DNA of 64,000 nt from Mycobacterium sp. (lineage in GTDB: Bacteria; Actinomycetota; Actinomycetes; Mycobacteriales; Mycobacteriaceae): contig NZ_JAFBAR010000004.1 in assembly GCF_019247635.1 (NCBI RefSeq), positions 81,140 to 145,139 of the forward strand. The letters are read 5' to 3'. A program made the translations under genes and the position numbers. This document shows positions 55,001 through 64,000 of this stretch, in pieces. The stretch's first letter is position 1. The number at the start of each line of letters is the position of its first letter. Under the pieces are notes generated by a model that did not search any database, was not told where the DNA came from, and saw only the letters and a program-made list of their open reading frames with translations.

Positions 55001-55498
55001 GACTCGGGCGAAATCGTCGACGTCGGCGCCGCGGTAGCCGATCTGTTGCCGGGCTACATGGTTCCCACCCGGACCGTATTTCTCGACCGGATTCCGTTGA
55101 CCCCCAACGGCAAACTGGACCGCCGCGCCGTGGCCGCTCTGTTGCAACCGGAAGGGACGGCCGACGACGGCGCACCGCGCAATGACGTGGAGACCGCGAT
55201 CGCCGGAATCGTCGCCGAGGTGCTGGGCGTGCATTCCGTTGGCGTGCACGACGACTTCTTCGCGCTCGGCGGTGATTCGGTGCTGGCCACCACAGTCATT
55301 GCGCGGGTGCGGGATTGGCTGGACATCGACCATGCGGTGGTCGCGGATCTGTTCGCCACCCGAACCGTCGCCGGTCTCGCCGAGCGGCTGAACCAGCGGG
55401 AGGTCGCGCGGGGCACCCCAGCACGACTCATCACGATCGCACGGCACTATCTCGACGTCGCCGCGTTGACCGACGAGGAAGTTCTCGCCGAGAGCTAA
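52031..55498 (+). CDS. mbtB: Phenyloxazoline synthase MbtB without thioesterase (ArCP-Cy-A-PCP)
   Basis: A 1155-residue NRPS. The aryl carrier at residues ~1-75 has LIQLGLNSIRMM, which accepts salicylate from MbtA. The cyclization domain replaces condensation and has LHLDIDMLAGDAMSYR (the D....D..S motif). The adenylation domain has AYVIFTSGSTGLPKG and GLGGATETSIH for Ser/Thr, and the carrier has FFALGGDSVLATT. M. tuberculosis MbtB is ~1414 residues because it continues into a thioesterase; this one stops after the carrier at LTDEEVLAES. A separate thioesterase is at 40573-41343. AGGAAAGGAAAC precedes the ATG, 35 bases after mbtF. Confidence 0.94.
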   Translation: MGVSRDQIRATIAAQLGCPAADVADHDDLIQLGLNSIRMMTLAGGWRKRGVDITFAQLAASPTVESWYGLLGSSGARSVAADSAIAEVAIEREADDAPFPLAPMQHAYWIGRSDEQELGGVAAHLYVEFDGGAIDPVRMERAVAGLVEAHPMLRTRFLPDGTQQTMPRPGRPVFEVVDLRGHGTDALESALLELRERKTHQRLAINDGQVIDVTLTLCGEDRSRLHLDIDMLAGDAMSYRVLVSDLAELYRGATLPSPGYSYRRYCTERRPDPTARERDRDWWQRRLPELAGAPELPIVPVAERADPHRTVRYHHWLTPAAKRRLVAGAHARGVTPAMGLAAIFSDTIGGWSAQGSFLLNVPLFQRENVHPEIDRVVGDFTSSIMLQVDVTQNVSVVERAHAIQHRVYESGSHAAYSGLDVLRDLGRYRGEPVLAPVVFTSALDLGELFATHVIETLGEPVWIISQGPQVLLDAQVTEVRGGLLLNWDVREAAFPDGLIDAMFARFTEAVLRLTEGDAGWDAKAPVRLPSTQAKVRATINATDGPVSGRCLHQGFFEHAAAAPDAAAVVWGLGAAQGAWNYRELADRALAVAGALGAAGVRPGAAVAVQLPKGRDQIVAVLGVLAAGCTYVPIGFDQPEVRRTKILQTADVVAGLTFGGADMGTNIPCLSIDAAQRHPEPLGEPVFPDTGAIAYVIFTSGSTGLPKGVDVPHSGAMNTIDAVNQWFEIGSADRVLALSALEFDASVYDMFGMFSVGGSVVAVDSEERAAATTWVELVRQHRVSILNCVPSMLDMILELAGDRLGDSLRAVTLGGDWVGADLARRLAKQVPGCRFSGLGGATETSIHHTICEVVGAPPAHWSTVPFGVPLRNVRCRVVAPSGRDCPDWVSGELWVGGANVAAGYRNDPQRTVQRFVEYEGIRWYKTGDMARYWPDGTIEFLGRADNQVQIRGYRVELGEVESALRALPGVRHAVAAVVGADAPKLVAAIAGDSGEIVDVGAAVADLLPGYMVPTRTVFLDRIPLTPNGKLDRRAVAALLQPEGTADDGAPRNDVETAIAGIVAEVLGVHSVGVHDDFFALGGDSVLATTVIARVRDWLDIDHAVVADLFATRTVAGLAERLNQREVARGTPARLITIARHYLDVAALTDEEVLAES

Positions 55499-55657
55499 CG
55501 CGGGCCTTTTTCTAATCCCGCACATAGCTTCGACACAGGCTGGCCCCCGAATGTCAACGTAGCGTCGCCGTAACGCAACCGGGCGGAGATACGAAACACC
55601 AGCCACAACGTGCACACTGGTAACACAGGATGCCACTCGAAGGGGGAGGACCCGAGC

Positions 55658-56167
55658 ATGAAGACCTTCAAATCGATCGCGGTCGGGGCCGCGGCGGTGG
55701 CCGCCATCGGTGCGGCAGCGGCGGGCGTGACGTCCATCGCATCCGCCGTGCCCGTTTCGGCGCAGGTGCAGCCGGTTGTCTTCGGCGCGCCGCTGCCCCA
55801 GGACCCGGTGCCCGCCGCCAACGTCCCCACCGCGGGTCAGCTGACGACCCTGCTCAACAGCCTGGCGGACCCGAGCGTGCCATTCGCCAACAAGAGCAAC
55901 CTGATTGAGGGCGGCATCAGTGGCACCGAAGCCCACATGGCCGACCACGAGTTCAAGAAGGCGGCCAAGAACGGCGACCTGCCGTTGGCGTTCAACGTGA
56001 CCAATATCCAACCGAGCGCAAACGGCGGGGCCACCGCTGACGTTGCGGTATCCGGCCCGAAGCTCAACCCCCCGGTCACGCAGAGCGTCACCTTCGTCAA
56101 CCAGGGCAGTTGGATCCTGTCACGTGCCTCGGCGCTGGAGCTGCTGCAGGCAGCCGGCGGCCACTGA
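55658..56167 (+). CDS. cfp2: Secreted low-molecular-weight antigen CFP2/MTB12-like
   Basis: A 169-residue secreted protein, same length as M. tuberculosis CFP-2 (MTB12, Rv2376c). A signal peptide runs from [20 protein letters not shown] to about residue 33-40. The mature part has [20 protein letters not shown] and [20 protein letters not shown], diagnostic for the family. Function unknown; the M. tuberculosis protein is abundant in culture filtrate and a T-cell antigen. AGGGGGAGG precedes the ATG. It follows mbtB on the same strand after a 159-base spacer and begins a tandem pair. Confidence 0.92.
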   Translation: MKTFKSIAVGAAAVAAIGAAAAGVTSIASAVPVSAQVQPVVFGAPLPQDPVPAANVPTAGQLTTLLNSLADPSVPFANKSNLIEGGISGTEAHMADHEFKKAAKNGDLPLAFNVTNIQPSANGGATADVAVSGPKLNPPVTQSVTFVNQGSWILSRASALELLQAAGGH

Positions 56168-56342
56168 GCCACGGGTGCGGGCGCCAAAGCGTCCAGGTTT
56201 TTCCCAGGTAGCTTCGTTGCAAACGTGACCTTCCCGAGACGGAAACGGCGGTTACGACGGGCACACTGACACCGTCTATGTCGTGAAAAGCACGGAACGG
56301 GAACGGCACTGAGTCCCGTACGTGGGCATCGAAGGGGGAACC

Positions 56343-56858
56343 GTGAAATCCGTAGTTATCGCTGCGGCGGCGTTGGCCGTCGTCGGGGGGTCGGCCGCAG
56401 GCGTGCCTTCCGACGCGGCGTCATCCGCGCCGTGGGGTGGTCAGGCTCAGGTGCGACTGGCCGCCATCACCGACGCCGGCGCACCGTTGCCGCAGGATCC
56501 GCCGCCGGCGCCAAACCTGCCGACCGCGGACCAGCTTTCCGGTCTCTGCAACCAGGCCACCGATCCCGGCGTGTCGTATACGACCAAGACCAACCTGGTC
56601 GAAAACGGCATCACCCCGGACGAGGGCCACGTGGCCGACCACGACCTGCGAAAGGCATACCGGGAGGGCAAGTTTCCCGAGCAGTTCAACGTGACGAATA
56701 TCGCGCCGGCCGGTCCGAATGCGGTTGCGGACGTGGCCATTTCGGGTCCGAAGTTCGCCGGGCCGGTGACCAAGCAACTCATGTTCGTCAACCAAGGTGG
56801 CAACTGGATACTGTCGCACGACTCCGCGCTGGCTCTGCTTCAGGCGGCGACGAGCTAA
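56343..56858 (+). CDS. Second CFP2/MTB12-like secreted protein
   Basis: A 171-residue paralogue of the preceding gene: signal peptide from VKSVVIAAAALAVVGGSAAG, then PLPQDPPPAPNLPTADQLSG and QLMFVNQGGNWILSHDSALA. It differs by a longer linker after the signal peptide and by a Cys (LCNQATD). GTG 56343 is chosen because the basic signal-peptide start follows it and GAAGGGGGAA precedes it. Its TAA and the sigma gene's stop overlap at CTAA. M. tuberculosis has one gene here, so this is a duplication. Confidence 0.85.
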   Translation: MKSVVIAAAALAVVGGSAAGVPSDAASSAPWGGQAQVRLAAITDAGAPLPQDPPPAPNLPTADQLSGLCNQATDPGVSYTTKTNLVENGITPDEGHVADHDLRKAYREGKFPEQFNVTNIAPAGPNAVADVAISGPKFAGPVTKQLMFVNQGGNWILSHDSALALLQAATS

Positions 56859-57724
56859 CCGTCGACAGCGCTCAGGTCCAAACTGCCGATGCGCTGCGGG
56901 TCGGCGAGCACGTCGATCGCGGCGATCCGCCCGTCGCGTACCAGGAAACCCATCACCGCTGACGGCTGGCCGGCGACGAAGATGACGGCGCCGGCGGCGC
57001 CGTTGACGGTGGCGGCGCGCACCTCGCGTTCCGGTCCGGCGTAGCTGCGGGCCAGCTTGGCCACCGAGGACGCGCCCTCGGCCCGGAATCCGGCGGCACG
57101 CCCGGCCTTCGTCGCACCGAAGTCGCCGCGCAACACGACGTCGGGATCCAGCACCGAAACCAGCCGGTCGAAGTCGCCGCTGCGTCCCGCCGCGAAGAAG
57201 GCAGCGACCGCGTCGTGCTGCGCGGCCAGCTCACCGTCGGGAACTGGGCCCGCCTGCCGGATGCGCCGACGGGCGCGGCTGGCGAGTTTGCGGGTAGCCT
57301 CCGCCGAACGGTCCAGGATGGGGGCGATCTGGTCGAACGGAACGGCGAACGCGTCGTGCAGCACAAAGGCGAGCCGCTCCGCGGGCGGCAACGTATCGAG
57401 CACCACGAACAGCGCCAGGCCCACCGCGTCCGCCAGCATCGCGCGATGTTCGGGGTCGAATTCGCCGACGGCGTCCACGATCGGGTCCGGCAGCTGCTCG
57501 ACAACGTCCTCGCGGCGATCACGCAGGGTGTTCAGGCAGATCCGTGCCACCACCGTCGTCAGCCACGCGTCGAGGTTCTCGATCGGCTGGTCGGTGCGGC
57601 TCAGTCGCAGCCACGCTTCCTGCACCGCGTCCTCGGCATCGTCGATCGAGCCCAGCATTCGGTAGGCCACCGCGCGCAGTTGGGGTCGGGCGGCCTCGAA
57701 CCCGGCCGTCAGCGCCTCGCTCAT
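56855..57724 (-). CDS. ECF41-type sigma factor with SnoaL-like C-terminal domain
   Basis: A 289-residue alternative sigma factor. Sigma-2: AYRMLGSIDDAEDAVQEAWL; sigma-4: PPAERLAFVLHDAFAVPFDQ then IAPILDRSAEATRKLASRARRR. The C-terminal ~110 residues are a SnoaL-like domain, typical of the ECF41 group (SigJ-like), where it replaces a separate anti-sigma factor. ATG 57724 overlaps the stop of the upstream AhpD-like gene (ATGA). ECF41 genes are commonly next to carboxymuconolactone-decarboxylase genes and usually control them; that pairing is seen here. The trigger is unknown. Confidence 0.88.
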   Translation of the reverse strand: MSEALTAGFEAARPQLRAVAYRMLGSIDDAEDAVQEAWLRLSRTDQPIENLDAWLTTVVARICLNTLRDRREDVVEQLPDPIVDAVGEFDPEHRAMLADAVGLALFVVLDTLPPAERLAFVLHDAFAVPFDQIAPILDRSAEATRKLASRARRRIRQAGPVPDGELAAQHDAVAAFFAAGRSGDFDRLVSVLDPDVVLRGDFGATKAGRAAGFRAEGASSVAKLARSYAGPEREVRAATVNGAAGAVIFVAGQPSAVMGFLVRDGRIAAIDVLADPQRIGSLDLSAVDG

Positions 57725-58311
57725 GCGGAATCGGGCAGCGCGCACACCCTCCCCGCGGAGAAGCCCGAGGAGCCGATGTCCAGCGCCAGGTTGAACCGGG
57801 CCCGCAGGTTGCCCAGCGTGATGATGTGGGTCAGGGCGACGAGTTGGGCGGTGTCGAAATGGGCGCGCAGGGCGTCGAAAAGTTGGTCGCCCACCTCGAC
57901 CGGCGTTCGGCTGACGGCGGTGGCGTAGTCCAGGATCAACTTTTCGACGTCGGAGAAGCACGAGGCGTTTCGATAGTCGGCCATCGCCAGCAGTTCCTCA
58001 TCAGTGAACCCCAATCCCCGCGCGATCTGGGAACCGAGATCAATGCAGTATTCGCAGCGCACCGTCGTCGCCGACTTCAGTTCGGCCAGCGCGCGGTGCC
58101 GGGCACTCAGGACATCCAGCTTGGACTCCGCCTGTTCCAGCCTGCCGTAGGCGTTCAGCAGCCTGGGAATGTAGGCATACATCCGGAGCGGTTCGAGCAT
58201 TTCGGCCGTCTCCAACCCGGCCATCTTGGCCAGCTTGCGTCTGGTGAAGAAGAAGGCGATCCTGGCGCCCAGGCCGGCGTCGCTGTCGGAAACTCCCTTG
58301 AGGCGGGACAT
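57721..58311 (-). CDS. AhpD-like / carboxymuconolactone decarboxylase family protein, ECF41 partner
   Basis: A 196-residue helical protein. The redox motif is TTVRCEYCIDLGSQIARGLG (CxxC followed later by the conserved His-free helix), typical of the AhpD/CMD family. Its substrate is unknown. ATG 58311 has CAGGAGCGAGCC directly upstream, so I prefer it to ATG 58350. Its stop overlaps the sigma factor start, so the two are co-translated. The pair is a classic ECF41 target arrangement. Confidence 0.85.
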   Translation of the reverse strand: MSRLKGVSDSDAGLGARIAFFFTRRKLAKMAGLETAEMLEPLRMYAYIPRLLNAYGRLEQAESKLDVLSARHRALAELKSATTVRCEYCIDLGSQIARGLGFTDEELLAMADYRNASCFSDVEKLILDYATAVSRTPVEVGDQLFDALRAHFDTAQLVALTHIITLGNLRARFNLALDIGSSGFSAGRVCALPDSA

Positions 58312-58382
58312 GGCTCGCTCCTGCGGCTCGTGGTCTTTACTACTTGACACGCGGGCGCGCCAAAACGTGACCGTAGCTAGCT

Positions 58383-58462
58383 CTTCGCCGCGCTGGCGAT
58401 CGCCACCGGGCCTGATGGTGGCGAACCGCTGCGCCCGGCTTCGCCGCGCTGGCGATCGCCAC
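58383..58462. repeat. Two 24-base direct repeats with hairpin potential
   Basis: CTTCGCCGCGCTGGCGATCG plus CCAC occurs at 58383-58406 and again at 58439-58462, each containing the palindrome GGCGATCGCC. Between them CGCCACC (58401-58407) pairs with GGTGGCG (58417-58423). The second copy reaches the end of the small gene at 58462. It may be a transcription-end structure or a small dispersed repeat. Confidence 0.5.
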
Positions 58463-58776
58463 TAGGTGACCTGGCCCAGCGGCATATCCATGTCGAACAC
58501 CCGCGCATGCAGCACGACGCGATTTCGCAGCGCCGCGCGCACCGCCCGGTGCAGGCCGTCTTCCAGATACGTGATGCCACGCCATTTCACCGCGTGGGGG
58601 AAAAGGTCGCCGTAGAAGGTGGAATCCTCCGACAGCAGGCGGTCCAGCGCCAGCACCGTCGTGGTTGTGACCAACTCGTCGAGGCGAATCTGCTGCGGGG
58701 GTATGCGGGACCAGTCCTTATAGGTCAACCCATGTTCGGGGTACGGCTTGCCTTCCCGCACACCCTTGAAAATCAT
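58462..58776 (-). CDS. Small conserved protein (Rv2375-like), ParB/Srx-like motif
   Basis: A 104-residue protein beginning MIFKGVREGKPYPEHGLTY and ending QVT. The stretch ITYLEDGLHRAVRAALRNRV resembles the DGxHR...A motif of ParB/sulfiredoxin-type folds, and QIRLDELVTTTTVLALDRLL the domain start. It is conserved in mycobacteria next to hrcA, but I cannot name a function; a DNA-linked or antitoxin-like role is speculative. It is divergent from hrcA with 120 bases between. Confidence 0.75.
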   Translation of the reverse strand: MIFKGVREGKPYPEHGLTYKDWSRIPPQQIRLDELVTTTTVLALDRLLSEDSTFYGDLFPHAVKWRGITYLEDGLHRAVRAALRNRVVLHARVFDMDMPLGQVT

Positions 58777-58878
58777 GGTGGAAAGGCTATCTCGGATCGG
58801 TATCTGCGGCTGTCCTCAGCTCCCACCGGTGAGGTCGGAACCCAACCAATCTGTGTCCAGACCCTAAAATGAACGTGA

Positions 58879-59928
<1,050 letters not shown>

Positions 59929-59985
59929 CCGCGCACCCGCTGCACAGTTCGTTCACGGCCTGAGAAGGCGCAAGGAAGGTTAGTC

Positions 59986-61137
59986 GTGGCACGCGATTAC
60001 TACGGGATGCTCGGTGTGAGCAGGAACGCCAGCGATGCGGAGATCAAGCGCGCGTATCGCAAGCTGGCGCGCGAACTGCATCCTGACATCAATCCCGATG
60101 AGGCGGCGCAGGCGAAATTCAAGGAGATCAGCGCCGCCTACGAGGTGCTCAGCGACCCGGAGAAGCGCCGCGTCGTCGACCTGGGCGGCGATCCTTTGGA
60201 GAGCGCAGGCGCATCGGCCGGTGGCTTCGCCGGCTTCGGTGGTTTGGGCGACGTCTTCGAGGCCTTCTTCGGGGGCGGCTTCGGCGGGGGTTCGACGTCC
60301 CGCGGCCCCATCGGCCGGGTCCGTCCGGGATCGGACTCGCTGCTGCGCCTGCGGCTCGATCTCGAAGAATGCGCCGCCGGGGTCACCAGGCAGGTCACCG
60401 TCGATACCGCGGTGCTGTGCGACCGGTGTCAGGGCAAGGGCACCAACGGGGATTCCGCGCCGATACCGTGCGACACCTGCGCCGGTCGCGGGGAGGTGCA
60501 GACCGTCCAGCGCTCGCTGCTGGGGCAGATGATGACCTCGCGGCCGTGTCCCACCTGTCGTGGCGTCGGGGTGGTGATCCCCGATCCGTGCCACCAGTGC
60601 ATGGGCGACGGCCGGGTGCGGGCCCGTCGGGACATCAGCGTCAAGATCCCCGCCGGTGTCGGCGACGGGATGCGGGTCCGGCTCGCCGCCCAGGGCGAGG
60701 TCGGGCCCGGGGGCGGGCCGGCCGGCGATCTGTACGTCGAGGTCCACGAGCAGGCCCATGACATCTTCGTCCGCGACGGCGACGACCTGCACTGCACGGT
60801 TTCACTGCCGATGGTGGACGCGGCGCTCGGCACCACGGTCACCGTGGAGGCGATCATGGACGGGCTCAGCGAGATCACCATTCCGCCTGGCACGCAACCT
60901 AATTCGGTAATCACACTGCGCGGCCACGGGATGCCGCAGCTGCGGTCCGCCACCCGGGGCAACTTGCACGTTCATGTCGAGGTGGTGGTTCCCACCCGCC
61001 TGGATCACCACGACAGCGATCTGCTGCGCGAGCTGAAGAATCGACGCACCCGCGACGTGGCCGAGGTTCGCTCCACACACAGCGGCACCAACGGAGGTCT
61101 CTTCAGCCGGCTGCGCGAGACCTTCACCGGGCGCTAA
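59986..61137 (+). CDS. dnaJ2: Co-chaperone DnaJ2
   Basis: A 383-residue full-length DnaJ. J domain: [20 protein letters not shown] with the HPD motif in ELHPDINP. A Gly/Phe-rich region ([11 protein letters not shown]) follows, then four CxxCxGxG zinc repeats ([32 protein letters not shown]) and the C-terminal substrate domains. It stimulates DnaK ATPase. GTG 59986 follows AAGGAAGG. It is in an operon with hrcA and the rsmE gene, 13 bases downstream. Confidence 0.97.
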   Translation: MARDYYGMLGVSRNASDAEIKRAYRKLARELHPDINPDEAAQAKFKEISAAYEVLSDPEKRRVVDLGGDPLESAGASAGGFAGFGGLGDVFEAFFGGGFGGGSTSRGPIGRVRPGSDSLLRLRLDLEECAAGVTRQVTVDTAVLCDRCQGKGTNGDSAPIPCDTCAGRGEVQTVQRSLLGQMMTSRPCPTCRGVGVVIPDPCHQCMGDGRVRARRDISVKIPAGVGDGMRVRLAAQGEVGPGGGPAGDLYVEVHEQAHDIFVRDGDDLHCTVSLPMVDAALGTTVTVEAIMDGLSEITIPPGTQPNSVITLRGHGMPQLRSATRGNLHVHVEVVVPTRLDHHDSDLLRELKNRRTRDVAEVRSTHSGTNGGLFSRLRETFTGR

Positions 61138-61150
61138 CCCCAGGCCCGCC

Positions 61151-61927
61151 ATGGTGGCGACGCTGTTCTACGTCGACGCGCTGCCCGATGCCGGCGACGT
61201 GGCGGTGGTGGCCGGCGACGAAGGCTTTCACGCGGCCTCGGTGCGCCGGATCCGTCCCGGCGAGGAGCTGGTGCTCGGCGACGGCGCGGGTGGGTTGGCG
61301 CACTGCCGCGTCGAGCAGGCCGGCCGCGAGGGGCTACGGGCCCGGGTGCTGGGTCGCTGGAGCGTCTCGGCGCCGCGCCCGGCGGTGACCGTCGTACAGG
61401 CGTTGCCCAAGTCCGACCGCTCCGAGTTGGCGATCGAACTGGCCACCGAGGCCGGCGCCGACGCCTTCGTGGCCTGGCAGGCGGCGCGCTGCGTGGCCAG
61501 CTGGGACGGCGAGCGGGCGGGTAATGGCCTGCGGCGCTGGCGTGCGGTCGCCCGGTCGGCCGCGCGGCAATCGCGTCGCGCATACATTCCGCCCGTCGAC
61601 GGCGTGCTGGCGACCGCGGCGCTGACCCGGCGGATCCGTAATGAGGTGGCCGCCGGAACGGCCGTGCTGGTCTTGCATGAGTCGGCGACCTTGGGGCTCG
61701 CGGAAGTCACTCTGGCGCAAGCCGATTCGCTGATGCTCGTGGTGGGTCCGGAGGGCGGCATCGCAGCGGAGGAACTCGACGTGCTGACCGACGCGGGCGC
61801 GGTTGCCGTCCGGCTCGGGCCGACAGTACTGCGCACGTCGACCGCGGCCGCCGTGGCATTGGGCGCGCTGGGCGTGCTCACCAAGCGGTGGGACCTAGAC
61901 GCAGGCAGGCCAGAGCATCGACTGTGA
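61151..61927 (+). CDS. rsmE: 16S rRNA m3U1498 methyltransferase RsmE
   Basis: A 258-residue SPOUT methyltransferase. N-terminal PUA-like part: [20 protein letters not shown]. The knot core has [39 protein letters not shown] and [17 protein letters not shown], all diagnostic of RsmE. It methylates U1498 of 16S rRNA with SAM. It begins 13 bases after dnaJ2, as in M. tuberculosis, so it is co-transcribed with the chaperone gene. Confidence 0.95.
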   Translation: MVATLFYVDALPDAGDVAVVAGDEGFHAASVRRIRPGEELVLGDGAGGLAHCRVEQAGREGLRARVLGRWSVSAPRPAVTVVQALPKSDRSELAIELATEAGADAFVAWQAARCVASWDGERAGNGLRRWRAVARSAARQSRRAYIPPVDGVLATAALTRRIRNEVAAGTAVLVLHESATLGLAEVTLAQADSLMLVVGPEGGIAAEELDVLTDAGAVAVRLGPTVLRTSTAAAVALGALGVLTKRWDLDAGRPEHRL

Positions 61928-62083
61928 ATTTGACGACGAGACATGCCGGTGAAGCGTCGTCAGATGCACAGTGGGTGCTCGGTCGGGTGTCGAATCGTTG
62001 GGACGCGGTCCTGCCCCGGCGGTAGACTGAGCCCTCTAGTCCCACTGGCCAGAAAGCAGGCACCCGAAGGTCTTGGAAACCAC

Positions 62084-63142
<1,059 letters not shown>

Positions 63143-63164
63143 TGGATGATTTTGTGAGCGTCTG

Positions 63165-63698
63165 ATGAGCATCGAAGTGTCTAATGAGTCGGGCGTCGAC
63201 GTCGCCGAAACCGAACTGGTCAGCGTCGCACGGTTTGTCATCGCCAAGATGAATGTCAACCCCAGCGCCGAGCTGTCGATGGTGCTGTTGGACACCGCCG
63301 CGATGGCCGACCTGCACATGCGCTGGATGGACCTGCCCGGGCCCACCGACGTGATGAGCTTCCCGATGGACGAGCTCGAGCCGGGTGGTCGCCCCGATGC
63401 GCCCGAGCCGGGCCCGTCCATGCTGGGCGATATCGTGCTGTGCCCCGAGTTCGCCGCCGAGCAGGCGGCCGCGGCAGGCCACAGCCTGGGACACGAGTTG
63501 GCTTTGTTGACGATTCACGGTGTGCTGCATCTGCTCGGCTATGACCACGGCGAGCCGGACGAGGAACGCGAGATGTTTGCCCTGCAGGATCGGCTGCTCG
63601 AAGAGTGGGTCGCCGAGCAGGTCGAGGCCTACCAGCAGGACCGTCAAGAGGAGCGGGACCGCCGACTGCTCGACAAGTCAAGGTACTTCGATACCTGA
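63165..63698 (+). CDS. ybeY: Endoribonuclease YbeY
   Basis: A 177-residue metallo-endoribonuclease for rRNA maturation. The zinc motif [17 protein letters not shown] (HxxxHxxxxxH) is near residue 125, and the conserved [12 protein letters not shown] lies upstream. It follows phoH by 22 bases. The last ~20 residues are charged and tapering ([14 protein letters not shown]). The next 272 bases hold no supported gene; GCCCGGCC and GGGCCGG near 63775-63795 could make a weak stem. Confidence 0.95.
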   Translation: MSIEVSNESGVDVAETELVSVARFVIAKMNVNPSAELSMVLLDTAAMADLHMRWMDLPGPTDVMSFPMDELEPGGRPDAPEPGPSMLGDIVLCPEFAAEQAAAAGHSLGHELALLTIHGVLHLLGYDHGEPDEEREMFALQDRLLEEWVAEQVEAYQQDRQEERDRRLLDKSRYFDT

Positions 63699-63970
63699 AC
63701 CGCTGTGCCCTGACCTGCGGTGATGAGTCAACTGCCATGCGCATTGGTGCCAACCGCCAAATACGCGGGAAGCAGCCCGGCCGGTAGGCGGGCCGGTGAC
63801 AAAGGGCAGCGGGGCGACGGGCGCCTCGACGATGGTGCGCCAGGCGACTACCCGCGGGCCTTGGATACGCGGCCGCCGCAAGGAATGGACGACACGCAGT
63901 TTTCGCCGCGCTGCTCCGGGTACCCGCGCCTCAGCGCCGCAATTTCGCGGGCAGCCAAGGAGATATCGAA

Positions 63971-64000
63971 ATGACCAATCAGAATGACGAACAGTCCAAA
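63971..64000 (+). CDS. Start of an unidentified gene (partial at right edge)
   Basis: ATG 63971 opens MTNQNDEQSK and runs off the window. AAGGAGATATCGAA upstream is a strong ribosome-binding site with correct spacing. M. tuberculosis has a hemolysin/CorC-like gene after ybeY, but these ten polar residues do not look like its membrane start, so I leave the product open. Confidence 0.45.
   Translation, partial: MTNQNDEQSK

Noticed and set aside
58383..58462. Start of a CRISPR-like array
   Set aside because: Only two copies, with a 32-base gap that itself pairs with the repeat; no further units follow and no cas genes are present.

Overview
The window is chromosomal DNA from a nontuberculous Mycobacterium. 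Gene content and order follow the M. tuberculosis Rv2411c-to-Rv2367c segment, reversed: ATP-grasp/alpha-E/transglutaminase, lepA, trehalase, sulfate ABC transporter, cysH-sirA, hemW/hemN, SbtA-type transporter, mbtI, the mycobactin synthesis genes, cfp2, hrcA-dnaJ2, rsmE, phoH, ybeY. High GC, many GTG/TTG starts and 4-base ATGA/GTGA overlaps fit. It is not the M. tuberculosis complex: rpfD, mbtJ and the PE/PE_PGRS genes of this segment are absent, and the siderophore locus is reorganised.

Layout. 0-9 kb: a circularly permuted ATP-grasp / alpha-E / transglutaminase operon (left gene cut by the window edge), a CBS protein, a PemK-like protein, lepA, trehalase, an FAD monooxygenase and a small membrane protein. 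9-18 kb: sulfur assimilation. The importer subI-cysT-cysW-cysA1 (+) and the reduction operon sirA-cysH-che1 (-) are each preceded by a short cysteine-codon-rich ORF, the layout expected for cysteine-responsive translational attenuation. A DUF222/HNH gene separates the two operons. 18-22 kb: HemW/HemN and two tandem SbtA-type bicarbonate transporters. 22.6-24 kb: mbtI behind an IdeR box. 24-32.3 kb: a cargo block (MFS transporter, a three-gene membrane module, LLM oxidoreductase, membrane protein + di-iron hydrolase + TetR) lying where M. tuberculosis has only mbtJ.

32.3-55.5 kb is the siderophore factory. An ERG2/sigma-1-receptor-like gene is coupled to mbtA. From IdeR-boxed divergent promoters run mbtA (-) / mbtG-mbtH (+), and thioesterase-mbtC-mbtD (-) / formyltransferase-mbtE-mbtF-mbtB (+). 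MbtB lacks the C-terminal thioesterase known in M. tuberculosis, and a similar thioesterase is a separate gene. A FxbA-like formyltransferase heads the NRPS operon. I infer a mycobactin/nocobactin-family siderophore: salicylate from MbtI, activated by MbtA, loaded on the MbtB aryl carrier, cyclised with Ser/Thr to an (oxazoline) ring, extended by lysines hydroxylated by MbtG and by a polyketide unit from MbtC/D, with at least one N-hydroxy-lysine probably formylated. This resembles the nocobactin/brasilibactin type of Nocardia more than classical mycobactin.

55.6-64 kb: two tandem CFP2/MTB12-like secreted proteins, an ECF41 sigma factor with its AhpD-like partner, a small conserved protein, then hrcA-dnaJ2-rsmE-phoH-ybeY and the first codons of one further gene. 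No rRNA, tRNA, CRISPR array or complete insertion sequence was recognised. The strongest leads are the ERG2-like protein tied to MbtA, the formyltransferase-headed rearranged siderophore cluster, and the paired cysteine leader ORFs.
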